Positions 1-5,577 of a stretch of 5,577 bases of DNA are shown piece after piece. The stretch's first letter is position 1, and each line of letters opens with the position of its first letter. The DNA is taken from the NCBI GenBank assembly GCA_002711185.1, contig PAHL01000008.1, positions 8,399-13,975 on the forward strand. Reading direction: 5' to 3'. Below the pieces are notes generated by a model that had not been told where the DNA came from, made no database searches, and saw nothing but the letters and a program-made list of their open reading frames with translations. This DNA is from Flavobacteriaceae bacterium (GTDB lineage: Bacteria; Bacteroidota; Bacteroidia; Flavobacteriales; Flavobacteriaceae). A program made the position numbers and the translations under genes.

Positions 1-1238
1 TTTGTCAGACTTTCACCATATGCAACCGCTAATGATGCTCTTGACATCATCTCAATTAATTCCGAGCTTGTTAAACCATATCCAATAGTTTTTACTGCCT
101 CCAAAATGCTTGGACCAATTACGGCAAACTCTCCTCCTCCAGAGGGAATAGCAAAATTAACAATACCACCTAAAATAAATGCATACAAAGGGTAGGTAGC
201 AACTGTTCCTACTTCTGCAATCCATTGGGCTAAAGATACTCCCAAACCAGTATAAATCATTATACCCATTATACCTGCATAAAATGGAAACTGAAATACT
301 AAACTGGAAATATTACTACTTGTTCTTTGCATTGCAATTCCATAACGTAGAGGAGATTTGTGAAGTATTAGTCCTAAAAATAAGAATATAAATATCATTA
401 TATTAAGATTGAGATCAAAACCACTAAGGAAGAAATACCTAGTTATGTATGTTAATCCCATTAATGCAATTATAATATTCAAAATAAAGCTATTATTAAG
501 CTTATCAGAAATAGCCCAAAATGGTAATTTTTGATCTAATGCTTCTTGCTCAACACTTTTTTTATTTTTGGAAGCTGTTATTAATAGCGAACTTAAATCT
601 TTAGTCTTTTTTGGTTTAATAAATAGAATTAACAAAGGCACAAAAAATAGATAAATAAATATCACACTAATGTTTAAAATTGAACCTAAAGTGTATCCGG
701 TTGAGATAGTATCGTTTAGTATTCCAGCTTCAATTAAATAGTTGCTTTGAGTATTTAATAATAATGGAATTGAGCTAGACAGTCCCGTTACCCAACTTCC
801 ATTTGAGATATATGTACATGCAATCAAAAATGGATAATTAATACCTTTAATTCTTTCTGCTAGTGATCTTGCAAAAGCGGCTGCAACAACTATCCATCCC
901 CAACTAATCATTGAAACTAATAAACCAAAGAGAGTTACAAAAAAATAAACCTGATTTGGAGTTTTAATATACTTAGAAAGGCGATCAATTAAAATTCCGA
1001 CTAAGGGAGATATTGCAATTGTATATCCGGTAGCAATTAATAAAATCATCTGCATTCCAAATTCTAATAACATCCAAAAACCTTTGTACCAAGAGTCAAT
1101 AATTTCTATGAAAGTTGCATTTACAAATAGTACAGCACAAATGGAGGTAATTATTGTTAAAATGAGCGCGAAAACAAATGCATCGGGCATGTTTTTTCTG
1201 AAGAAATCAGTAAAATTTTCACCTAAACGATTAATCAT
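1..1238 (-). CDS. atoE: AtoE-type short-chain fatty acid transporter, C-terminus cut by window edge
   Basis: Inner-membrane transporter of the AtoE/TIGR00366 family, which in E. coli is linked to uptake of short-chain fatty acids such as butyrate and acetoacetate. I translated this frame by hand: 412 residues run from an ATG at 1238-1236 to the left edge with no stop. Family signatures include DAFVFALILTIIT (about 19-31), GFWMLLEFGMQM (53-64), LHKSP (292-296), FQFPFYAGI (315-323), NFAIPSGGGEFAVIGP (361-376) and VAYGES (405-410). Several long hydrophobic segments alternate with a charged loop at about 208-247. E. coli AtoE is about 440 residues, so roughly 30-40 C-terminal residues are missing here. 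The start is the first ATG after an in-frame stop, which is the TAA of the upstream glycosidase gene (1268-1266). The 27-bp gap suggests co-transcription with that gene. The family assignment is firm; the actual substrate is not shown by the sequence. Confidence 0.93.
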   Translation of the reverse strand, partial: MINRLGENFTDFFRKNMPDAFVFALILTIITSICAVLFVNATFIEIIDSWYKGFWMLLEFGMQMILLIATGYTIAISPLVGILIDRLSKYIKTPNQVYFFVTLFGLLVSMISWGWIVVAAAFARSLAERIKGINYPFLIACTYISNGSWVTGLSSSIPLLLNTQSNYLIEAGILNDTISTGYTLGSILNISVIFIYLFFVPLLILFIKPKKTKDLSSLLITASKNKKSVEQEALDQKLPFWAISDKLNNSFILNIIIALMGLTYITRYFFLSGFDLNLNIMIFIFLFLGLILHKSPLRYGIAMQRTSSNISSLVFQFPFYAGIMGIMIYTGLGVSLAQWIAEVGTVATYPLYAFILGGIVNFAIPSGGGEFAVIGPSILEAVKTIGYGLTSSELIEMMSRASLAVAYGESLT

Positions 1239-1265
1239 TTTAAGAAAGGTTATGAAAATATTATT

Positions 1266-2441
1266 TTAATCAAAAACAGAAAGATCCCATTTTTCTTTCC
1301 ACTCAAGTTCAATTAACTTATCATTTTTAATTTTTATAGGAAGCCAAACATAGGTTCCCTCAATTGGATTTTCAGGCTTCCATCTATCTGCCATAAAAAT
1401 AAAAGCATCTTTAATCCCATTTATAGGTAATATATAAGTGCTTTGAGAATAATATGTCGTTAGGGAGTCTCGACTAACACATGGATTACCAAGCTCTTTC
1501 CAAGACCCAAAAATATTATTAGAAGTTGCAGATCTGGCTGGATTTGGACTCCAGCTGGTACACCCTGATGCAATTATAAAGTACTTACCCGAGGAACTTT
1601 TCATCATTGTAGGAGCTTCATTGAATTTGCTGGGAAAGATACGTTTGTATGTTCCGGAATGTGAGAGGTAGTCATCAGAAAGCATGGAAATATGAAGAGT
1701 ACTATTGTCTTCGGAGGAATATATATGATAGGCTTTTTCATCATTATCAACAAATAAGGTCATGTCTCTAGCCATTTGTCCAATTTTAAAATCTCTGCCA
1801 AGAATATTCAAACTATCCACATGAACTGGTAAGTGTTCAGGTCCACCACCATAGATTTTTTTAACCTCGCTGGAAACCTTTTTTTTATGAAAATCCTGAA
1901 CATTAATTGGCCATTTACCAGCATTTGGCCTTACGGATCTGAGATACTCAAATGGACCAAATGGACTATCAGAATATGCAATACCGCTCTTAGCAGCTCC
2001 GTATCCAACATTAGCTCCTTCAGCTGTTTTATATACTTTATTTATAGGTTCTAAATGAAACCACATGACAAATTTTTTTGTTTTTTTATTGAATATAACT
2101 TTTGGGCGTTCAATAATGGATCCTTTATAAATATCTGATTCAGGATCAGTTTCATTTACTTTTAAAACTATACCCTGATCTTTCCAATCATATAAATTTT
2201 GAGAAGTATAAAGATGTACACCAACTTGAGCAGTATTTCCAATTTCACCCTCAATTTTATGCTCTCCATACCAGTAATACAAACCCTCATGAAATAAAAT
2301 CCCACCTCCGTGAGCATTGATATGAACACCATTATTATCCATCCATTTTTCTCCAGGAGAAAAATATTTTTTTTCCTTTTCCAGAGAAGAGTTGCAGTTC
2401 ATTAAGAATAATAAAGAAAATAAATAAGGAATTTTGTTCAT
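1266..2441 (-). CDS. Family 43 glycoside hydrolase, exo-beta-1,3-galactanase-like, probable lipoprotein
   Basis: A 391-residue secreted glycosidase with a five-bladed beta-propeller-type GH43 domain. Residues 1-16 form a short signal ending LFLMNC, so Cys16 is probably lipidated, although Asn at -1 makes the lipobox imperfect. Signatures in order are INAHGGGILF (41-50), YYWYGE (55-60), ERPKVIFNKKTKKFVMWFH (111-129), RPNAGKWPINV (171-181), ARDMTLF (224-230), EAPTMM (275-280), SQSTYILP (332-339) and MADRW (350-354). This pattern belongs to the galactanase-like part of GH43. By analogy with a fungal exo-beta-1,3-galactanase, Glu275 would be the general acid, Gln333 an unusual base, and Glu111 and Asp226 supporting residues. 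The canonical N-terminal catalytic Asp appears replaced by the AHGGG segment. The likely substrate is a beta-galactan or arabinogalactan side chain, but this is inferred. No SusC/SusD pair is present within the window. The start gives a proper signal peptide, and the gene sits 27 bp upstream of the transporter gene. Confidence 0.88.
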   Translation of the reverse strand: MNKIPYLFSLLFLMNCNSSLEKEKKYFSPGEKWMDNNGVHINAHGGGILFHEGLYYWYGEHKIEGEIGNTAQVGVHLYTSQNLYDWKDQGIVLKVNETDPESDIYKGSIIERPKVIFNKKTKKFVMWFHLEPINKVYKTAEGANVGYGAAKSGIAYSDSPFGPFEYLRSVRPNAGKWPINVQDFHKKKVSSEVKKIYGGGPEHLPVHVDSLNILGRDFKIGQMARDMTLFVDNDEKAYHIYSSEDNSTLHISMLSDDYLSHSGTYKRIFPSKFNEAPTMMKSSSGKYFIIASGCTSWSPNPARSATSNNIFGSWKELGNPCVSRDSLTTYYSQSTYILPINGIKDAFIFMADRWKPENPIEGTYVWLPIKIKNDKLIELEWKEKWDLSVFD

Positions 2442-2463
2442 AATAATTGATTGATTTTAAATA

Positions 2464-2494
2464 CAAGTTATAAAAAACATACCCTTAAATCAAA
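2464..2494 (-). promoter_or_regulatory. Candidate promoter for the glycosidase-transporter unit
   Basis: Reading the minus strand, a TTTG (2494-2491) is followed after 20 bp by TAACTTG (2470-2464). This resembles the Bacteroidota pattern TTG-N17-23-TAnnTTTG with one T missing from the -7 element. It lies about 22 bp before the ATG of the glycosidase gene, in the 75-bp gap after the phosphatase gene, where no terminator-like hairpin is visible. It is a weak motif in AT-rich DNA, so a chance match is quite possible. Confidence 0.28.
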
Positions 2495-2516
2495 GTCACT
2501 TAATAAATTTAGGTAG

Positions 2517-3128
2517 TTATAAGTAATTATTTAATTCTGCTTTTAATTTATCGGGTGAAGAAAAGTGAATAGTATTTATTCCTATTTTTTTTGCTCCTTT
2601 AATATTTCTTAGATTATCATCGATAAATAAAGTCTCGCTTGGTTCCAGATTAAATCGATTGATTGTAATATCATATATTTTTTTAAATGGTTTTCTAGTT
2701 TTTTCCTCACCTGAGACAATAATACCCTCAAACCATTTTAAAAATTCAAACTTTTCTAGAGCTTTAGGAAAAGTTTCTGCACTCCAATTCGTTAAGGCAT
2801 ATATGTTATGTTTTTTATCTAAAATTAATTTCTCCAATATATCTACAGTGCCTTGTATTTGATCACCAAGCATTTCTTCCCACCTACCGTAATACATTCT
2901 GATTATATCTTCAAACTCAGGAAATTCTTCAACTTTTTCCTCTGTTGCTTTAGATAAAGGATAGCCTGCATCTTGGTTTTCATTCCAATCCATTGTACAT
3001 ATATTTTCATAAAACCAATTCATTTTATGTTGATCTCCGTTAAAAACTTTTTCATACACATAGTTTGGGTTCCAGTCAATCAAAACTCCGCCCAGGTCAA
3101 AAACTATCGATTTTATGTTGAAGTTCAT
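2517..3128 (-). CDS. HAD-superfamily phosphatase (YihX-like)
   Basis: A cytosolic 203-residue hydrolase of the haloacid dehalogenase superfamily, probably a small-molecule phosphatase acting through a phospho-aspartate intermediate. All four HAD motifs are visible. Motif I is FDLGGVLID, with nucleophile Asp11. Motif II is ALTNWS (111-116). Motif III is the Lys in TRKPFKKIYD (144-153, Lys146). Motif IV is LFIDDN (167-172), with Asp170 and Asp171 for Mg2+ binding. An alpha-helical cap fits residues about 18-95, and length and arrangement match the subfamily that includes E. coli YihX (alpha-D-glucose-1-phosphate phosphatase). The second Asp of the classical DxD is Gly13, as is common in this DLGGV/DLGNV subgroup. 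No signal peptide is present. The gene is divergent from the YceI-family gene. The substrate cannot be read from the sequence; a sugar phosphate is only a guess from the YihX relation. Confidence 0.92.
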   Translation of the reverse strand: MNFNIKSIVFDLGGVLIDWNPNYVYEKVFNGDQHKMNWFYENICTMDWNENQDAGYPLSKATEEKVEEFPEFEDIIRMYYGRWEEMLGDQIQGTVDILEKLILDKKHNIYALTNWSAETFPKALEKFEFLKWFEGIIVSGEEKTRKPFKKIYDITINRFNLEPSETLFIDDNLRNIKGAKKIGINTIHFSSPDKLKAELNNYL

Positions 3129-3153
3129 TTAAATATTTTTAAGTTTAATAGAT

Positions 3154-3161
3154 CAAAATTA
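3154..3161 (-). promoter_or_regulatory. Candidate -7 element for the phosphatase gene
   Basis: On the minus strand this reads TAATTTTG, an exact match to the Bacteroidota -7 consensus TAnnTTTG, 25 bp before the ATG of the HAD phosphatase gene. No TTG lies 17-23 bp upstream; the nearest is a TTAG at 3181-3178, 16 bp away. It is therefore only half of a convincing promoter. Confidence 0.35.
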
Positions 3162-3167
3162 ATATAG

Positions 3168-3202
3168 TTTGGATTAACTAAGCTGTATTAATATTAAATT
3201 TA
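3168..3202 (+). promoter_or_regulatory. Candidate promoter for the YceI-family gene
   Basis: A TTTG at 3168-3171 is followed after 23 bp by TAAATTTA (3195-3202), which matches the TAnnTTTG -7 consensus except for the final G. It lies 23 bp before the ATG. The -7 candidate falls inside the AGCTGT/ACAGCT inverted repeat. The match is weak in such AT-rich DNA. Confidence 0.27.
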
Positions 3203-3208
3203 ACAGCT
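3181..3208. repeat. Small inverted repeat in the divergent intergenic region
   Basis: AGCTGT (3181-3186) and ACAGCT (3203-3208) are perfect inverted 6-bp arms separated by 16 bp of pure A/T. The arms hold most of the G/C in this stretch, and the repeat brackets the candidate -7 element of the YceI-family gene. It could be an operator for a dimeric regulator, but 6-bp arms can arise by chance and no regulator gene is adjacent. Confidence 0.3.
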
Positions 3209-3225
3209 AACATAAAAATACAACT

Positions 3226-3786
3226 ATGAAAAATATAACTTTTTTAATTTCAATTTTTCTGATTACAACATCCAGCTTAGCCCAAGAATATAGTTTAAAT
3301 ACTTCTTCAAGTGAATTAAAATGGACTGGCACAGAATTGACTACCAAAATTCACTACGGTTCAATAGGCTTTAAATCAGGAACTATAACTTTATCAGAAG
3401 GTCAACCAGTTAGCGGAAAATTTGTTGTTAATATGACCACATTAAAAAACGAGGACCTACCTGAGGCCTACAGGGGAAGACTAGAAGGGCACTTAAAATC
3501 AGATGATTTTTTTTCTGTAGATAAATTTTCAGAGGCAATTTTAGAAATTACCGGGTCAAATAAATTAAGTTCTGGCAGTTTTGATGTAAACGGAAATCTA
3601 ACTATAAAGGGGATAACAGAACCAATAAGTTTTTCTATGTCACCATCAGATGATTATTGGATAGCCAATTTAACTTTCGATCGTTCCAAATATAATGTTC
3701 GTTTTAGATCTGGAACTTTTTTTGAAAATTTGGGGGATAAATTAATTTATGATGATATTGTTATAGAAACAAAACTAAGGTTTTAA
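3226..3786 (+). CDS. Secreted YceI-family protein
   Basis: A 186-residue exported protein with a YceI-like lipocalin-type beta-barrel, a fold known to bind isoprenoid or other amphiphilic lipids in the periplasm. Residues 1-19 are a signal peptide (Lys, a hydrophobic core, then SSLA|QE) with a type I cleavage site probably after Ala19. Family signatures are LKWTG (31-35), GSIGFKSGTI (45-54), LEGHLKSDDFFSV (86-98), VNGNLTIKGIT (121-131), and a C-terminal block from FDRSKYNV (151-158) through IYDDIVIETKL (174-184). Length matches the family and the domain is complete. The ATG at 3226 is chosen because it gives the full signal peptide. It is the only plus-strand gene, divergent from the phosphatase and convergent with the duplicated unknown gene, so it is likely transcribed alone. 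The ligand and physiological role are unknown; YceI proteins in other bacteria have been tied to stress or polyisoprenoid binding. Confidence 0.94.
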   Translation: MKNITFLISIFLITTSSLAQEYSLNTSSSELKWTGTELTTKIHYGSIGFKSGTITLSEGQPVSGKFVVNMTTLKNEDLPEAYRGRLEGHLKSDDFFSVDKFSEAILEITGSNKLSSGSFDVNGNLTIKGITEPISFSMSPSDDYWIANLTFDRSKYNVRFRSGTFFENLGDKLIYDDIVIETKLRF

Positions 3787-3832
3787 ACCTAATACAAAAG
3801 AACCAAAAAAGCTTTTTATATTAGGTTTAAAA
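3781..3832. terminator. Nested inverted repeat between convergent genes, probable bidirectional terminator
   Basis: A perfect 14-bp inverted repeat pairs 3781-3794 (TTTTAAACCTAATA) with 3819-3832 (TATTAGGTTTAAAA). Its 24-nt loop contains a second palindrome, AAAAAGCTTTTT (3806-3817). The left arm includes the stop codon of the YceI-family gene, and the right arm ends 8 bp before the stop of the opposing gene. Position and symmetry suit termination from both directions. It is not textbook: the outer stem is followed by A's on the plus strand, and the U-run belongs to the inner, AT-only hairpin. Confidence 0.72.
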
Positions 3833-3840
3833 AAAATTTC

Positions 3841-4608
3841 TTACTCAGAGGGAACTGCAAATGTAATTGCATTAAAAATAGGTGAGTATCTCCAACCGTC
3901 TGGATTATATTTAGTCATTTTAGATTTTTTTGCAATATCAGAAGGAAGCGCAAAATCTGCTCTATACTTCATTAAATTTTCTAGACTATCAAACATGTCC
4001 CATGTTGATACGCTTGCTGTATTCATTCCAGTTGGGGCAATTTTTCTTCCTACTCCCCAATTAACCATTCCCATTTTAGTCATATTTTTTGAAAAATAAT
4101 TCTTCCACAGGGATTTGTTTTCAGCTATGAATCCATTTAAGTTGTCAGGACTAGCAAAATTAAATTGGATATGAGTTCCTAGTCCTTTTACAACACTAAT
4201 TTCATCTTTAAAAATATGTCTAGAGTCCTCTGTCCATGAAAATTTTGAGCTAAGCTCGCCAACTATTGCAAGTTCCTCTGTAGATAAAACTTTACTCGCA
4301 TTATTCCACCACTCATTCTTTGCACTAAGAATTGCTGTGACGTCAGTATTAGATTGAACAAAAAGATAATTTTTTCTTTTTTCATCATCAATGCCATCTA
4401 ATGTAACTCTTTTGAGAAATGCCCAAAAAGCAATATCTCCATTATCAACAGCATTTTGAGCAACTTTCTGCATATACATTGATTGAACTTTTTCAAAAGC
4501 ATTTAAATCTCCTTCAACTCTTACGAAATGCATTGAATAAGTTTGGTAAGCTTGAGCGCTTAGTGAAACACTCAATAATAACATTAATAAACTAAATATT
4601 TTTTTCAT
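3841..4608 (-). CDS. Secreted protein of unknown function, tandem-duplicated alpha/beta domain
   Basis: A 255-residue exported protein that I do not recognise as a named family. Residues 1-18 or 1-20 form a clear signal peptide (MKKIF, a Leu/Ser-rich core, then LSAQA before YQTY), so the mature protein is periplasmic or secreted. The mature chain looks like two copies of one domain, about 22-98 and 144-220, at a constant offset of 122 residues. LNAF (35-38) matches LNGF (157-160), Trp62 matches Trp184, Lys66-Arg67 matches Arg188-Lys189, and Tyr81 matches Trp203. Each copy reads as strand, helix, strand, strand, which would fit a ferredoxin-like or dimeric alpha/beta-barrel fold; that is inference. 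A linker at about 100-143 joins them. No catalytic motif is evident. The gene is 90 bp downstream of the beta-lactamase-like gene on the same strand, so co-transcription is possible. It ends at the shared inverted repeat. Confidence 0.88.
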   Translation of the reverse strand: MKKIFSLLMLLLSVSLSAQAYQTYSMHFVRVEGDLNAFEKVQSMYMQKVAQNAVDNGDIAFWAFLKRVTLDGIDDEKRKNYLFVQSNTDVTAILSAKNEWWNNASKVLSTEELAIVGELSSKFSWTEDSRHIFKDEISVVKGLGTHIQFNFASPDNLNGFIAENKSLWKNYFSKNMTKMGMVNWGVGRKIAPTGMNTASVSTWDMFDSLENLMKYRADFALPSDIAKKSKMTKYNPDGWRYSPIFNAITFAVPSE

Positions 4609-4698
4609 TTTTTATAATTTTTAATTAAAAGTGAACTAATATAAATAATTTAATTCATACTTGTTTTTTAAAAGCATAACCGACCTAGAACATGAGTT

Positions 4699-5577
4699 TT
4701 AATTCTGTAAAGATGAATATACAGCTTTCCTATATTCTTTTTGAGTATCAAATGTTGATATACCTTGTCTAGATCTAGATAAAAAAATTGCAAATAATTT
4801 TTTTTCTGGATCTATCCAGAAATGGGTGTTGTGATATCCTGACCAACCATAAATCCCTTTTGATGAGTTTGTTTTATCTATCTCTGGTTTTTCTAATACA
4901 AATAAAGAAAAACCATAGTAAAAACCCAATTTTCTGATATCAGCATATTCTTCCTTTGGATAAGAATTGGAATATTTTTTTGTCATTAGATCAATACTTT
5001 CTTTTCTAATAATTCTTTTTCCATTATAGGTGCCATTATTTAATAACATTTCACAAAAATTCGCATAATCATTCAATGTTGATACTAAACCTTCACCTCC
5101 AAAATATGCTTCATTATCCTTCTTGTAGGAAAGTTCATTTAGCTCATAAGTGAACCCTTTTAAATCACCCGTATTTATGAATAAAGGTTGAAACCTTGAT
5201 TGATCCTCAGGATCTAGGTAAAACTTAGTCTCATTCATTTCCAATGGATCGAAAATCTCTTCCTTGAGAAACTGATAGAATGTTTTATTAGAAGCAACCT
5301 CTGCAACTCTTCCAAGTACTGCTTGATTTATTCCATAGAAATATTTTGTTCCTGGTTCAAATTTTAAGACAATACTAGACAGGTCCTTTGCAAAACTTTC
5401 TAAGTTGTCATATTTAATGGTATTTGTAAATCCGTAACCGTAACCAGCTTCTCCATAATATCCAAAACCAGATCTATGAGTGAGTAAATCAATAATCTTT
5501 ATCTCATTTTTACAAGGGTACACTCCATTTTCAGACTCACATTTCATACTCCCCAATTCAGGTATATATTTAGATAT
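4699..5577 (-). CDS. Serine beta-lactamase-like hydrolase, N-terminus cut by window edge
   Basis: The C-terminal 292 residues of a beta-lactamase/penicillin-binding-protein-fold hydrolase (class C / family VIII esterase type). The frame is open to the right edge and begins ISKYIPEL, the usual segment just after the catalytic SxxK motif, so that motif and any signal peptide lie outside. Visible blocks, in partial numbering, are KIIDLLTHRSGF (about 27-38), FEPGTKYFYGINQAVLGRV (73-91), FDPLEM (109-114), GGEGLVSTLNDYA (160-172) and GWSGYHNTHFWIDP (244-257). The Tyr of the YxN motif is Tyr81, but its third position is Ile, as in esterase-like members. GWSG stands where GWGG/KTG-type motifs occur. 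Cys13 and Cys22 could form a disulfide if exported. A TTG at 5556-5554 could be mistaken for the start but encodes an internal Leu. An esterase or peptidase role is more likely than antibiotic resistance, but the substrate is unknown. Confidence 0.92.
   Translation of the reverse strand: MSKYIPELGSMKCESENGVYPCKNEIKIIDLLTHRSGFGYYGEAGYGYGFTNTIKYDNLESFAKDLSSIVLKFEPGTKYFYGINQAVLGRVAEVASNKTFYQFLKEEIFDPLEMNETKFYLDPEDQSRFQPLFINTGDLKGFTYELNELSYKKDNEAYFGGEGLVSTLNDYANFCEMLLNNGTYNGKRIIRKESIDLMTKKYSNSYPKEEYADIRKLGFYYGFSLFVLEKPEIDKTNSSKGIYGWSGYHNTHFWIDPEKKLFAIFLSRSRQGISTFDTQKEYRKAVYSSLQN

Noticed and set aside
1084..1269. Plus-strand open frame of 61 codons
   Set aside because: It lies antisense to the N-terminal part of the AtoE-type transporter gene, whose conserved motifs identify the true coding strand. 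The frame has no recognisable features.
1833..2054. Plus-strand open frame of 73 codons
   Set aside because: It is antisense within the family 43 glycosidase gene and looks like a shadow frame.
2659..3167. Two plus-strand open frames of 67 and 64 codons
   Set aside because: Both overlap the HAD phosphatase gene on the opposite strand, which carries all four HAD motifs. The second runs into the AT-rich intergenic region without family features.
4609..4698. Promoter or terminator between the beta-lactamase-like gene and the duplicated unknown gene
   Set aside because: No TAnnTTTG match and no stable hairpin was found; the only self-complementary runs are short A/T stretches.
5554..5556. TTG as translation start of the beta-lactamase-like gene
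   Set aside because: The same frame continues to the window edge with ISKYIPEL, typical of the family just after the SxxK motif. The TTG is therefore an internal Leu codon.
1..5577. Defence system, mobile element, CRISPR array, tRNA or other RNA gene
   Set aside because: No transposase, integrase, nuclease or toxin motifs, no regularly spaced direct repeats and no tRNA-like cloverleaf were seen. The gene content looks like ordinary chromosomal metabolism.

Overview
The window looks like chromosomal DNA from a marine-type Flavobacteriia/Bacteroidota bacterium. It is strongly AT-rich, and its gene types are common in that group: a galactanase-like family 43 glycosidase with a lipoprotein-type leader, a secreted YceI protein, a HAD phosphatase and a serine beta-lactamase-fold hydrolase. 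Ribosome-binding sites are A-rich without clear Shine-Dalgarno sequences, and a few upstream gaps hold partial matches to the Bacteroidota promoter (TTG ... TAnnTTTG). The genus cannot be fixed from the sequence.

Layout, left to right. (1) Minus strand, 1-1238: an AtoE-type short-chain fatty acid transporter, cut at its C-terminus by the left edge. (2) Minus, 1266-2441: a family 43 glycoside hydrolase, 27 bp upstream of the transporter gene and probably co-transcribed with it. (3) Minus, 2517-3128: a HAD-superfamily phosphatase. (4) A 97-bp divergent intergenic region with candidate promoter elements and a small inverted repeat. (5) Plus, 3226-3786: a secreted YceI-family protein, the only plus-strand gene. 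(6) A 14-bp perfect inverted repeat enclosing a smaller palindrome, lying between convergent genes and probably a transcription terminator. (7) Minus, 3841-4608: a secreted protein of unknown function that appears to be a tandem duplication of a small alpha/beta domain. (8) Minus, 4699-5577: the C-terminal part of a serine beta-lactamase-like hydrolase, whose N-terminus and catalytic SxxK motif lie beyond the right edge.

The genes do not form an obvious single pathway. The glycosidase-transporter pair may be a small catabolic unit (extracellular sugar release plus organic acid movement), but that is inferred from spacing alone. There is no mobile element, CRISPR array, RNA gene or defence system, and no gene-free stretch longer than 100 bp. 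The points most worth a second look are the duplicated unknown protein, the glycosidase's apparent lack of the usual N-terminal catalytic aspartate, and the nested inverted repeat at the convergent junction.
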